From contig NZ_JACHNU010000001.1 of the NCBI RefSeq assembly GCF_014199525.1, positions 620,001 to 684,000 of the forward strand: a DNA stretch of 64,000 nt, written 5' to 3'. This stretch comes from Conexibacter arvalis. Its GTDB lineage: Bacteria > Actinomycetota > Thermoleophilia > Solirubrobacterales > Solirubrobacteraceae. The translations under genes were made by a program, and so were the position numbers. The notes under the pieces are model-generated. The model was given only the letters and a program-made list of their open reading frames with translations, did no database searches and was not told the DNA's origin. Numbering within the stretch: the stretch's first letter is position 1; each line of letters opens with the position of its first letter. Positions 25,552 to 38,907 of this stretch are shown here, piece by piece.

Positions 25552-25580
25552 CAGCTGGTGGCGGGGGTCATGGGGTTCGA

Positions 25581-26108
25581 TCAGTCCTGAAGGTACGAGA
25601 ACTCGCTGTCGCCGATCCGGATGCGGTCGCCGTGGTGGAGCGGCTGGATGCCGCGCAGCGGCTCCTCGTTGAGGAACGTTCCGTTCGTCGAGCCGAGGTC
25701 CTCCACGACCAGCATGCTGCCCTGGCGCTCGATGCGGGCGTGGCGACCGGAGGCGAACGGGTCCTCGAGCCGGATCTCGACGTCGCCGCGACCGAGCGTG
25801 ACGCCGTCTGAGAGATCGTAGGCGATCCCGGCCGGATGCCCGGCCGCGTGCTCGACGACGAGCCGCGGCTCGCCGCCGCCGATCGGGTCTGCGAGCACGT
25901 CGTCGGCCGCGCTGTGCATCGCGGTCGCGTCGGCCTGCGGAGCGGCGAGATGGCCCGGCTCGTCGGCGATCAGCGCGCCGGCGCCGCCGTCGCGCGCCCG
26001 CCGCAGGTCCTTCCACGCGCTGCGCACGATCCACATCAGGAACAGGTAGAGGACGGCGAGGAAGCCGAACTTGAGCGCGACGGAGATCGGTTCGAGGCTC
26101 TCGCTCAT
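25581..26108 (-). CDS. fhaB: Membrane-anchored FHA-domain protein (FhaB type)
   Basis: 175 residues with one N-terminal transmembrane helix (about 12-29) and a C-terminal FHA domain (about 95-172) that reads phosphothreonine. Key FHA residues are visible: VTLGRG, the SGRHARI Ser-x-x-His, and LGSTNGTFLN. In actinobacteria this protein links the kinases to cell-division and wall proteins. 4 bp after fhaA. Confidence 0.93.
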   Translation of the reverse strand: MSESLEPISVALKFGFLAVLYLFLMWIVRSAWKDLRRARDGGAGALIADEPGHLAAPQADATAMHSAADDVLADPIGGGEPRLVVEHAAGHPAGIAYDLSDGVTLGRGDVEIRLEDPFASGRHARIERQGSMLVVEDLGSTNGTFLNEEPLRGIQPLHHGDRIRIGDSEFSYLQD

Positions 26109-26112
26109 CGCC

Positions 26113-26871
26113 TCACTCCAGCTCGAACGTCAGCGTCGTGGTCCCGACCTCGAGCCGGTCGCCCGGCCGCAGCACCTGCGCCTGCTCGATCCTGACGCCG
26201 TTGACCGTCACGCCGTTGGTCGAGCCGAGGTCGGCGACGATCCAGCCGTCGCCGCGGGGGCGGATCTCGGCGTGCCGGCGCGAGACGTTCGCGTCGTCGA
26301 GCACGATGTCGCAGTCGCGGCTGCGCCCGAGCGTCGCGCCCGAGGCGGCGACGACCATCCGCTTGCCGTCGCCGACCAGCAGCGCCGTCGCGGCGCGCTG
26401 GCGGGCGCGCTCCTCCAGCGGCTCCTGCAGCCGCTCGGCGGCGCTGTAGACCATCGTGTGGCCGCTGTCGCCCTGCGACGGCGGCGCGGTCGGCTCGGCG
26501 GCGGCCTTGACGAGCCGCGCCTGGATGCCGAACTCGCCCAGCCGCAGGCGGTCGTCGGTGCGGAATTCGATCACCGGGCGCGACATCAGCGCGAATCTCT
26601 CCCGCCGCGCGTGCTCCAGCAGGTAGCCGGCGAAGTCGTCGACCAGCTGCCCCTCCAGCTCGGCGAAGCGCCTGCGATCGGCCGGCGAGAGGTAGACGAC
26701 GTACTCGTTCGGGACGTAGACGCGCGAGATCGACAGCGACGTGTGCTCCTCCATCTCCCGCGCGAGCTTGCGCGCGATCTCGACAGGGCGGACCTCCGAG
26801 CGGAACGCCCGGCTGAAGGTGCCCTCGACGAGGCCTGCGATCTTGCTTTCGAGACTGCGGAAGACGCTCAT
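26113..26871 (-). CDS. fhaA: FhaA: DUF3662 plus FHA-domain protein
   Basis: 252 residues. The N-terminal DUF3662 domain (about 1-125; SVFRSLESKIAGLVEGTFSR, RPVEIARKLAREMEEH) is followed by a linker and a C-terminal FHA domain with TLGRSRDCDIVL, VSRRHAEI and LGSTNGVTVNG. In mycobacteria FhaA binds phosphorylated MviN/MurJ. Here the nearby kinase at 17833-19377 carries a MurJ-like outer domain, so a link is plausible. First gene of the envelope operon; a TAGCAT -10-like box is at 26895-26900. Confidence 0.94.
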   Translation of the reverse strand: MSVFRSLESKIAGLVEGTFSRAFRSEVRPVEIARKLAREMEEHTSLSISRVYVPNEYVVYLSPADRRRFAELEGQLVDDFAGYLLEHARRERFALMSRPVIEFRTDDRLRLGEFGIQARLVKAAAEPTAPPSQGDSGHTMVYSAAERLQEPLEERARQRAATALLVGDGKRMVVAASGATLGRSRDCDIVLDDANVSRRHAEIRPRGDGWIVADLGSTNGVTVNGVRIEQAQVLRPGDRLEVGTTTLTFELE

Positions 26872-26894
26872 AGCGTGCGCGACGGCGCGGTTCC

Positions 26895-26900
26895 ATGCTA
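26895..26900 (-). promoter_or_regulatory. Possible -10 box upstream of fhaA
   Basis: TAGCAT on the minus strand, 23 bp before the fhaA ATG, in the 45-bp gap after the kinase gene at 26917-28920. No good -35 is seen. Confidence 0.35.
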
Positions 26901-26916
26901 CGGCAGTGCCGGATCC

Positions 26917-28920
26917 CTACGACCTGCCCGGGGCGGACGGGAAGCTCACGACGGCCTGCGGATCGGCCGCGTGGAGGCGCTCGGAGCGCCGCCGCGCCCG
27001 CGCCGTCCGCACCGCCTGCGCGCCGACGGCGAGCAGCACCGCGCCGGCCGCGCCGAGCGCGGCGCCGCGCGGGTCGGGGCTGGGGACGGCGCCGTCGAGC
27101 GAGCTGCCGATCGCGCTCGCTCCCGCCGCCAGCGCGGCCGCCCAGACGGTCGCCGCGACGAGGTCGAGCGCCGCGTGGCGGCCGCGCACCAGCCACGGCA
27201 GGACCGCCGCGCCGGCCGCCCACAGCGCCGCGCACAGCAGCGCGCCCGACTGCACCAGCGGCAGCAGCGCCTGGTCGACGGCGTCGGGCAGCGACTCCTT
27301 CCAGGCGCGCGGCGGGCGCGTCCCGTCGGCGCGGCCGTAGAAGAGCGTCTCGCGCACGACCGGCTCGGCGAGCGCGAGCAGCCAGAAGCCGAGCGCGCCG
27401 AGCGCGGCCCGCCGCCACAGCGTCCGCGCCTGTCCGGCGAGCGCCGGGTAGGCGCCGGCGAGCATCGCCGCGCCGAGCAGCGGCGCCGCGAACGGCAGCG
27501 ACCAGCAGCGCTTGCCGAACGGCAGCGCGAGCGGGATCGCCGCCAGGCCGCAGGCGGCGATCAGCGCGACGCCGGGCACGCCGCCCGGGCCGGCCATCCA
27601 GCTCAGCAGCACGGCCATCGCCGCGATCCAGCCGATCCGCGGCAGCAGCCCGATCGCGGCCGCGGCGGCGGCGCCGGCCAGCAGCGGGCTCGGCACCGCG
27701 ACGCTCGCCGCGACCGGCGCGCTCGCGAGCGCCAGCGCGACCGCGCCGCCGCCGGCGAGCCCGGGCAGCAGGTGGCCGGCGACGAACGGCGCCGGTCGGC
27801 GCAGCGGGCCCGGGCGCGGCGGCTCGAGCGGCTCGGGACCGGCTCCCGGCTCGTCGCGGTGAGCGCCGGCGCGCCGATCTTCGACGTTCCATGCCGGCGA
27901 CGCGCCCAGCTCGGCCGCGACGGCGGCCAGCTCCTGCTCGCGCGAGCGGCGCCGCCACCCCTGGCGGCCGCGCTCGGCGACCTGCGTCAGCGCCGTCGCG
28001 ACCCGCTCGACCGGCGGCGCCTCGATCGTCCCCGGCTCGTCGCCGAGCTGCGGCAGCGCCGCTCTCAGCGCGCGGTGGAGGTGGGCGACGGTGCCGCGGT
28101 CGCGCGGGCGCGGCAGCAGCGCCCGGTCGATCGCCTCGCACAGCTCGGGCGGGAGATCGCGCCGCTGGCGGGCCAGCGGCGGCAGCGTCGCGCCGAGCTT
28201 GCGCGCGGTCGCGACGGCGGTGCCGCCGCGGATCGGGTTGACGCCGCTGAGCGCCTCGTAGAGGACGAGCGCCGCGGCGTAGAGGTCGGCCGGCGCCCCG
28301 GCCTCTCTCCCCTCCGCCTGCTCGGGCGCCATGTACGCGAGCGTGCCGACGACGTCGCCGGTGCGCGTCAGCGCCTCCCCGCCGGCCCCCTCGACGATCC
28401 GCGCGACGCCGAAGTCGGTCAGCTTGCACCACGACCCGCCGGCCTCGGCGCCGCCGGCGTGGGGCGTCTCGGGCACGAGCACGTTGGAGGGCTTGACGTC
28501 GCGGTGGACGACGCCCTGGGCGTGCGCGTGCGCCAGCCCCTGGCAGAGCGAGATCCCGATCTCGGCGACGTCGCGGTCCGACAGCGCCCCGTCGGCGAGC
28601 AGCTCGGCGAGCGTCCCGCCGCGCACGAGCTCGGTCACGAGGTAGGTCGTGCCGCCCTCGACGCCGGCCTCGTAGAGCGTGACGATCGCCGGGTGCGCGA
28701 GCCGCGCGGCGGCGCGCGCCTCCTGCTCGGCGCGGCCGGAGGCGTGGTCGAGCGCGATCGCCTTGACGGCGACCTCGCGCGACAGCCGCTCGTCGTAGGC
28801 GCGCCAGACGACCCCGAAGGCGCCGGCGCCGAGCTGCGACAGCAGTCGATAGCGCTCGAGCACGAGCTCCTGTTCGCCGCGGCGGGGCAGCCGGGCGGTC
28901 GGTGCGTCGGTCCGGCTCAC
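26917..28920 (-). CDS. Ser/Thr protein kinase with polytopic membrane C-terminus
   Basis: Predicted 667-residue protein, GTG start at 28920 just before the conserved kinase N-terminus (LERYRLLSQLGAGAFGVVW). Kinase motifs are VAVKAIA, HRDVKPSN, DFGVAR and GTLAYMAPEQ. After a Pro/Arg-rich linker (about 310-400) the C-terminal third is strongly hydrophobic with some six to eight membrane spans (for example PSPLLAGAAAAAAIGLLP, IAAMAVLLSWMAG). The multi-span tail is unlike PknB and gives no clue to the ligand. Few AGA codons. It precedes fhaA by 45 bp and may share its regulation. Confidence 0.9.
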   Translation of the reverse strand: MSRTDAPTARLPRRGEQELVLERYRLLSQLGAGAFGVVWRAYDERLSREVAVKAIALDHASGRAEQEARAAARLAHPAIVTLYEAGVEGGTTYLVTELVRGGTLAELLADGALSDRDVAEIGISLCQGLAHAHAQGVVHRDVKPSNVLVPETPHAGGAEAGGSWCKLTDFGVARIVEGAGGEALTRTGDVVGTLAYMAPEQAEGREAGAPADLYAAALVLYEALSGVNPIRGGTAVATARKLGATLPPLARQRRDLPPELCEAIDRALLPRPRDRGTVAHLHRALRAALPQLGDEPGTIEAPPVERVATALTQVAERGRQGWRRRSREQELAAVAAELGASPAWNVEDRRAGAHRDEPGAGPEPLEPPRPGPLRRPAPFVAGHLLPGLAGGGAVALALASAPVAASVAVPSPLLAGAAAAAAIGLLPRIGWIAAMAVLLSWMAGPGGVPGVALIAACGLAAIPLALPFGKRCWSLPFAAPLLGAAMLAGAYPALAGQARTLWRRAALGALGFWLLALAEPVVRETLFYGRADGTRPPRAWKESLPDAVDQALLPLVQSGALLCAALWAAGAAVLPWLVRGRHAALDLVAATVWAAALAAGASAIGSSLDGAVPSPDPRGAALGAAGAVLLAVGAQAVRTARARRRSERLHAADPQAVVSFPSAPGRS

Positions 28921-28927
28921 GTTGCGA

Positions 28928-28943
28928 TGTTCCACGTTTTGCA
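28928..28943. promoter_or_regulatory. parS-like half-site motif TGTTCCACGTTTTGCA
   Basis: The first ten bases equal the left part of the ParB site TGTTCCACGTGGAACA; the right half is degenerate. A near-identical 16-mer (TGTTTCACGTTTTTCA) occurs at 45587-45602. It lies in the divergent gap between the kinase gene and the gene at 29051. Confidence 0.35.
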
Positions 28944-29050
28944 GGCACTCCCTGCTGCACGTCGAACCACGTGCGGAAGTCCGGCGACCGGATGTCCGGC
29001 CGTCGACATGGTCATACTGAATCTTCTGCATTCCGCAAGGAGCCCGATCA

Positions 29051-30193
29051 TTGTCGTTCTTCGACGAGGCTGACGAGCCGCGCACGACACGACCGCGCCG
29101 CCCTCCGTCCGGCGGAGGGGGAGGCGCCCGCCGCCGCCCGCCGACCGACGAGCAGACGCTGCTGGTGCGCCGTCTCGTCGCCGCGGGCGCGGTCGTCGTC
29201 GTGATCGTGCTGCTGGTCGTGCTCGTGCGCGGATGCGTCGGCAGCCGTCGGGAGCAGGCGCTCAAGGATTACAACCGCGAGGTCCGCACCCTCGTCGAGC
29301 GCTCGAGAGAGTCGGTCGCGACCCCGCTGTTCCAGGCGCTGAACGGCGCCGCGAACAGAAGAGGCGAGGACGTCACGACGACGATCAACCAGCTGCGCGT
29401 CGTCGCCGAGGACCAGCTCGAGCAGGCCGAGGGCTTCGACGTCCCCGACCAGATGAAGGACGCCCAGCACAACCTCGAGCTGGTGCTGTCGCTGCGCCAC
29501 GACGGCGTCCAGCAGATCGCCGACCGCGTCCAGGCGGCGATCAGCAGATCGGCGCAGGCCGGCCAGGCGGTCGACGACATCGCCGCGCAGATGCAGGCCT
29601 TCAACGCCACCGACGTCGTCTACTCCCAGCGCGTCGCGCCGCTGATCCTGCGGGCGCTGCAGGACGACGGGATCGCCGCCAGCTACGACGGCGACGACGG
29701 CGAGCAGGTCGAGCCCTACGCGCCGTTCCTGTACGGCGACAACTTCACGCTGATGGCGCCGGAGAACGTCGCCTCGCTGCTGGGCGCGAGCGCCACCGGC
29801 ACGAGCACCGACGACGGCGAGGTCGCCCCGGGCCTCCACGGCCACCAGCTCGACTCCGTCAGCGTCGGCGGCACGACGCTCGACCCGAGCACGACCGTGA
29901 CGCTGCCGTCGAGCCCGGCGCCGACCTTCGACGTCGCCTTCACCAACGGCGGCGAGCACGACGAGCAGAACGTCAGAGTCGAGGTGACGATCTCGGGCTC
30001 GGGCGGCTCGCCGATCAGAGCCTCCGCGACCGTGCCGACGACGAGCGCCGGCCAGGCGGCGACCGCCCAGGTCGCCTTCAGACAGTCGCCGCCGACCGGC
30101 GGCGTCGCCGAGATCAGAGTGACGATCGCGGGCGTCGGGGGCGAGAGATCCCTCGACAACAACACCGCGACGTACAACGCGCTGTTCGAGTAG
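29051..30193 (+). CDS. Single-pass membrane protein with extracellular beta-rich domain, unknown function
   Basis: 380 residues, TTG start supported by AAGGAG eight bases upstream. A cytosolic Pro/Gly/Arg-rich stretch (1-38), one transmembrane helix (about 42-62, VAAGAVVVVIVLLVVLVRG), a helical outer region (65-200), then a beta-rich domain (about 265-380; FDVAFTNGGEHDEQNVRVEVTI pattern) like CARDB-type adhesion modules. I do not recognise a named family. A CATACT -10-like box lies about 35 bp upstream. Many AGA codons. It is followed 10 bp later by a DUF4446 gene. Confidence 0.85.
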   Translation: MSFFDEADEPRTTRPRRPPSGGGGGARRRPPTDEQTLLVRRLVAAGAVVVVIVLLVVLVRGCVGSRREQALKDYNREVRTLVERSRESVATPLFQALNGAANRRGEDVTTTINQLRVVAEDQLEQAEGFDVPDQMKDAQHNLELVLSLRHDGVQQIADRVQAAISRSAQAGQAVDDIAAQMQAFNATDVVYSQRVAPLILRALQDDGIAASYDGDDGEQVEPYAPFLYGDNFTLMAPENVASLLGASATGTSTDDGEVAPGLHGHQLDSVSVGGTTLDPSTTVTLPSSPAPTFDVAFTNGGEHDEQNVRVEVTISGSGGSPIRASATVPTTSAGQAATAQVAFRQSPPTGGVAEIRVTIAGVGGERSLDNNTATYNALFE

Positions 30194-30203
30194 GCCGCGC
30201 CGC

Positions 30204-30728
30204 GTGGACGAGCTGACGAGCACGACCGGCATCGTGGCGATCGCCGGCTGCGCCGTCGCGCTCGCCGCGCTCGGCGTCGCGGTCGCCGCGGTCGTCTCGC
30301 TGCGGCGGATCCGCCGCGACCAGCGCGCCGTGCTCGGCGACTACGGCGAGCACGACCTCGTCACCCACGCCGCCGGCCTCGAGCGCGAGTTCCGCTCGCT
30401 GCACGCCTTCATGGAGGACGCGGCCCAGCGGCTGCACGAACGGATGGGGTCGGCGGAGGAGCGGCTCGACGGCGCGATCTCCCACAGCGCGCTCGTGCGC
30501 TACGACGCCTACGGCGAGATGACCGGCCACCAGTCGACCTCGATCGCGCTGCTCGACGCGCAGCGCAACGGCGTCGTGCTGTCGTCGATCATGCACCGCG
30601 ACGCCGGCCGCCTCTACGCCAAGCAGGTGCGCGCCGGCGAGGGCCACGTCGTCGCGCTGTCGCCCGAGGAGGCCGAGGCCGTCCGCCTCGCGCTCGAGGG
30701 CGACGACGAGCCGGCGCCCGACGGCTGA
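30204..30728 (+). CDS. DUF4446 family membrane protein
   Basis: 174 residues, GTG start. One N-terminal transmembrane helix (about 9-31), a coiled-coil segment, then the DUF4446 core: ALVRYDAYGEMTGHQSTSIA, LLDAQRNGVVLSSIMHRD, RLYAKQVRAGEG and a SPEEAEAV end. The function of the family is unknown; its genes often sit near the origin region in Gram-positives. Probably co-transcribed with the gene before it. Confidence 0.88.
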   Translation: MDELTSTTGIVAIAGCAVALAALGVAVAAVVSLRRIRRDQRAVLGDYGEHDLVTHAAGLEREFRSLHAFMEDAAQRLHERMGSAEERLDGAISHSALVRYDAYGEMTGHQSTSIALLDAQRNGVVLSSIMHRDAGRLYAKQVRAGEGHVVALSPEEAEAVRLALEGDDEPAPDG

Positions 30729-30817
30729 CGCGCGCGGCGACTCCCGCTCGACGGCGCTCGTCGCGACCGCGCTCCGGACGAACCGCAGACGCGGCGCGCC
30801 GATGTGATTGCCGGCGT

Positions 30818-31480
30818 TCAGCCGGTCGCCCGCACGGTGACGAGGCGATGCGTCTCGTCGACGATCTCCCACCCGTCGACGGCGCCGTCGCCGCGGAAGA
30901 GCGAGTCGACGACCGCCGTCGGTCCGGGCGCGCCGTCGCCGCCGGGCTGCGAGAGGCGGGCGTCGTGGAAGGCGACGACGCCGCCGGCGGTGACGTGCGG
31001 GTGGAACAGCTCCCAGTCGAGGCGGCACCCCTCCTCGCTGTGATCGCCGTCGATGAAGACGAGGTCGATCGGCGTCCGCCACGCCCGTCCGACCTCGCCG
31101 CTGGGCGCGACGTGCCAGTGGATCTTCGGGCTGCCGTCGCGGCGCGCGCGCTCGACGACGCGACGGCTCGCCGCCTCGGTCGCGCCCCAGCCGGGCGGCA
31201 GCGCGTGGCCGGTCGCGTCGACGAACGGGTCGATCAGGTGCAGCTCCGCACCGCGCGGCAGCGCACCGCAGAGGACCGCGGCGGAGGCGCCCTCGTAGAC
31301 GCCGATCTCGACCGCCGTCGAGGCGTCGCGCGCGAGGCGGGCGATCACCTCGGCCTCGGCCGGCGAGTGCAGCACCCGCGGCGGGATCACGCCCGCGCCG
31401 ACGGCGAGCGCCCGCAGGCGGCGGTCGTCGCGCAGGCGATCGGGGGTCAGCCGCCGTACGGCCTTGGGAAGCGAGAGCAT
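30818..31480 (-). CDS. Class I SAM-dependent methyltransferase (Methyltransf_24-like)
   Basis: 220 residues. The nucleotide-binding motif I is AVEIGVYEGASAAVL, followed by LHLIDPF (motif II acid) and DLVFIDGDHSEEGCRLDWEL, which with GGVVAFHD is typical of small methyltransferases that act on sugars or macrolides. The substrate is not predictable. It is divergent from pheA. A GAATCT box 7 bp from the ATG could be its -10. Confidence 0.8.
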   Translation of the reverse strand: MLSLPKAVRRLTPDRLRDDRRLRALAVGAGVIPPRVLHSPAEAEVIARLARDASTAVEIGVYEGASAAVLCGALPRGAELHLIDPFVDATGHALPPGWGATEAASRRVVERARRDGSPKIHWHVAPSGEVGRAWRTPIDLVFIDGDHSEEGCRLDWELFHPHVTAGGVVAFHDARLSQPGGDGAPGPTAVVDSLFRGDGAVDGWEIVDETHRLVTVRATG

Positions 31481-31521
31481 GCGCGACAGATTCGCAGACG
31501 CCTCGGCTCCGGGCGATCATC

Positions 31522-31527
31522 TAGGCT
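31522..31527 (+). promoter_or_regulatory. -10 box TAGGCT placed for leaderless pheA mRNA
   Basis: TAGGCT ends six bases before the pheA GTG, so transcription would begin at or next to the start codon; there is no Shine-Dalgarno. Confidence 0.5.
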
Positions 31528-31533
31528 CCCGCC

Positions 31534-32382
31534 GTGCGCGTCGGCTATCTCGGACCCGAGGGGACCAACTCCCACGAGGCGCTGCTCGGCGCCCTGCCCG
31601 CCGTCGGCGGGGAGGCGTGGGAGCAGGTGCCGCTGGCGACGATCTACGACTGCGTCGTCGCCGTCCAGGAGGGCGAGGTCGACCGGGCCCTCGTGCCGAT
31701 CGAGAACGCGATCGAGGGCGCGGTCAACGCGACGCTCGACGCGCTCGTGCTCGACGCCGAGCAGGTCGTCGTCGTCGGCGAGGCGATCCATCCGATCCAC
31801 ACCTGCCTGATCGCGCGCGAGCCGCTGGAGCTGAGCGCGATCGAGACGCTCGTCTCGCATCCGCAGCCGGTCGGCCAGTGCGCCCACTTCCTGCGCACGC
31901 GGCTGCCGCAGGCGGCGGTGCGGACCGCCAGCTCGACGGCCGAGGCGGTGCGGCTGGTCGCCGAGGGCGCCGCCGGCGCGAACGCCGCCGCGCTCGGCAG
32001 CAGACTGGCCGCGGAGCAGTACGGCTGCGAGGTGCTGCGCGCCGGGGTCGACGACGTCGCCGGCAACGAGACGCGCTTCGTCTGGCTCGCGCCCGAGGGG
32101 ACGCCCGCCGGGGAGCACGGCCCGTGGAAGACGGCGCTCGTCTTCTGGGGCGTCGGCGCCGAGGCGCCGGGCTGGCTCGTGCGCTGCCTGTCGGAGTTCG
32201 CCTTCCGCGGCGTCAACCTGACGCGGATCGAGTCGCGGCCGCGCAAGCAGGGCCTCGGCCGCTACATGTTCTTCCTCGACCTCGAGGGCCGCGCCGAGGA
32301 GGGCCCGGTCGCCGAGGCGCTCGCGGGGCTGCGCGGCCATGTCGAGCACCTGCGCGTGCTCGGCTCCTTCCCCGCCGCCTGA
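31534..32382 (+). CDS. pheA: Prephenate dehydratase
   Basis: Makes phenylpyruvate from prephenate in phenylalanine synthesis. 282 residues, GTG start. The catalytic domain begins RVGYLGPEGTNSHEA; VPIENAIEGAVNATLD and NETRFVWLA are present (Thr-Arg-Phe is the usual catalytic trio). A C-terminal ACT domain with FAFRGVNLTRIESRP (ESRP motif) binds Phe for feedback control. Stand-alone dehydratase without chorismate mutase. Confidence 0.96.
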   Translation: MRVGYLGPEGTNSHEALLGALPAVGGEAWEQVPLATIYDCVVAVQEGEVDRALVPIENAIEGAVNATLDALVLDAEQVVVVGEAIHPIHTCLIAREPLELSAIETLVSHPQPVGQCAHFLRTRLPQAAVRTASSTAEAVRLVAEGAAGANAAALGSRLAAEQYGCEVLRAGVDDVAGNETRFVWLAPEGTPAGEHGPWKTALVFWGVGAEAPGWLVRCLSEFAFRGVNLTRIESRPRKQGLGRYMFFLDLEGRAEEGPVAEALAGLRGHVEHLRVLGSFPAA

Positions 32383-32388
32383 GCGCCG

Positions 32389-32520
32389 CGCCTTCCGCGC
32401 ACGCCTGACGCGCATCCACCTGCGCGTGCCTCCTCGCACGCGCCGGCACGCCTCCCGCGCACGCCTCCCCGCACACATCTGCGCTCGCGTCCGACCGCAC
32501 GCGCGCCTTCCCTCACGTGC
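32389..32520. repeat. Degenerate short repeats in the pheA-HNH gap
   Basis: The gap is built from imperfect copies of a short word of the type CGCACGCCTCC / GCGCGTGCCTCC, seen at least five times. It shows no open reading frame worth calling. The 205-bp gap ends in the HNH gene promoter. Confidence 0.6.
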
Positions 32521-32568
32521 CTCCGCCGCGCGTGTCGCGATGGTCACAAGGCGCCCGCCACGGGTCGC

Positions 32569-32574
32569 TACACT
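32569..32574 (+). promoter_or_regulatory. Possible -10 box TACACT for the HNH gene
   Basis: TACACT lies 13 bp upstream of the ATG at 32588; leader would be only about six bases. No clear -35. Confidence 0.4.
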
Positions 32575-32587
32575 GCCTCAAGCGGTT

Positions 32588-33157
32588 ATGGCCACCTCCG
32601 TACCACCAGCGCAAGCCGAGTCCGCGTCGCCCCTGGAGCACCAGCGACGCGGGCGTGACGGTGGCCGGGTGCTCGTGCTGAACGCGACCTTCGAACCGAT
32701 CAACGTCTGCACGGTCCGTCGCGCCGTGATCCTCCTGCTGAAGGAGAAGGCCGAGATGCTGGAGGTCGGCGACTACGTCCTCCACTCCGGCAGCTCGACC
32801 GTCGCCAGGCCGGTCGTGATCCGCCTCAAGAGCTACGTGCGCGTCCCGCGCGACACGCATCGCCGCAAGATCACCCGCCGCGCCGTCTTCGCCCGCGACG
32901 ACTGGACCTGCCAGTACTGCGGCTCGCGCGGCAACCTGACCGTCGACCACGTCATCCCCCGCTCGAAGGGCGGCGGCTCGACGTGGGACAACATCGTCGC
33001 CTCCTGCGCGCCCTGCAACCGTCGCAAGGGCGACTCGCTGCCCAACCAGGCCGGCATGATCCCGAAGTCGACGCCGCGCACCCCGGGGCCGAACGTCTTC
33101 ATCCAGGTCGCGAGCCCGACGATCCCCCGCGCCTGGCGCCAGTACCTGACGATCTGA
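32588..33157 (+). CDS. HNH endonuclease family protein
   Basis: 189 residues. The HNH nuclease core is complete: DDWTCQYCGSRGNLTVDHVIPRSKGG, then NIVASCAPCNRRKGD, with two CxxC zinc pairs and the His of DH. The N-terminal part (VLNATFEPINVCTVRRAVILLL) matches a widespread actinobacterial and cyanobacterial chromosomal HNH family, probably with a housekeeping DNA role, not a phage enzyme. Start chosen at 32588 after TACACT; upstream codons belong to the repeat-rich gap. Confidence 0.9.
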   Translation: MATSVPPAQAESASPLEHQRRGRDGGRVLVLNATFEPINVCTVRRAVILLLKEKAEMLEVGDYVLHSGSSTVARPVVIRLKSYVRVPRDTHRRKITRRAVFARDDWTCQYCGSRGNLTVDHVIPRSKGGGSTWDNIVASCAPCNRRKGDSLPNQAGMIPKSTPRTPGPNVFIQVASPTIPRAWRQYLTI

Positions 33158-33311
33158 GCCGACCCGGCCATCCTGCCTACTCAGGCGCCGGCATCGTCGT
33201 GCCTGGCGCGGACGCAGGGAGCGACCACGGACTTCGTCCGCGGTGCCCGGGCCCCCGCCCACGAGCGCCCGAGGACAAAGCCAGGCGCGACGAGGCCAAG
33301 CCTGAGAAAGA

Positions 33312-33342
33312 CGAAGGGCGCTGTCGACTGCAGCGCCCTTCG
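33312..33342 (-). terminator. Strong intrinsic terminator
   Basis: Perfect 12-bp stem CGAAGGGCGCTG/CAGCGCCCTTCG, 7-nt loop, followed on the minus strand by TCTTTCTC. The T-rich tail is only on the minus-strand side. Confidence 0.85.
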
Positions 33343-33466
33343 CTCAATGCTCTGGCTGGACATGAACCTCGACCAGCTTCCGTGTCAGGGCCAGAGGGAC
33401 CAGTCCTGGCACCGATCGAGGCGGTGTCTCGGTGTGGACTCCGCTAAGCGGGGTCAGCCATCCGAC

Positions 33467-33511
33467 CTAGCGGCCGGACACCTCCAGGGTCCCGCGAAAA
33501 CTGTCAGACAA
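33467..33511 (-). CDS. Candidate 14-residue micro-ORF with near-perfect Shine-Dalgarno
   Basis: A TTG codon ten bases after GGAGG opens a 14-codon frame (MSDSFRGTLEVSGR) ending in TAG. The Shine-Dalgarno region (33516-33531) is the strongest in the window. No gene lies between it and the terminator at 33312, so it would be a free-standing leader-like or regulatory peptide. Its coding nature is unproven. Confidence 0.3.
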   Translation of the reverse strand: MSDSFRGTLEVSGR

Positions 33512-33566
33512 CTGCGGACCACCTCCTTTCTCTGGTCGACCCAGAGTAGCGGGTCCGTCAGACGGC

Positions 33567-33590
33567 GACGAAGCCGTGTCAGACTTCGTC
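33567..33590 (-). terminator. gyrA downstream hairpin
   Basis: 7-bp stem GACGAAG/CTTCGTC with 10-nt loop, starting 23 bp after the gyrA stop. No T-run. The loop region holds one of three GTCAGAC words in this gap. Confidence 0.5.
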
Positions 33591-33612
33591 CCCGTCTTTG
33601 CGGACTCGCCGA

Positions 33613-36228
<2,616 letters not shown>

Positions 36229-36248
36229 CGCTGATCCTTCCTAGTCCC

Positions 36249-38882
<2,634 letters not shown>

Positions 38883-38907
38883 CGAGGGGCGTGAATCGAC
38901 CCGGTTC

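Larger units (their letters stand above)
33303..33545 (-). ncRNA. Candidate stand-alone structured RNA / micro-gene downstream of gyrA
   Basis: The 455-bp gap 33158-33612 between the convergent HNH gene and gyrA is not empty. On the minus strand a TACTCT box (33543-33548) is followed by AGAAAGGAGGTGGTCC (33516-33531), which matches the full 16S anti-SD complement at 15 of 16 bases, then a 14-codon ORF, several hairpins (GAC.CCGC-TTA-GCGG.GTC near 33434-33454; CTCTGGC pairing with GCCAGAG) and a 12-bp intrinsic terminator. It does not match tmRNA, RNase P or SRP RNA signatures that I know. The part 33158-33300 shows nothing I can name. Confidence 0.4.

Noticed and set aside
33158-33612. tmRNA, RNase P RNA, 6S or SRP RNA in the gyrA-HNH gap
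   Set aside because: No tRNA-like ends, no P4/CR motifs and no GGAAG...AGCAGC SRP loop; left as an unclassified candidate.
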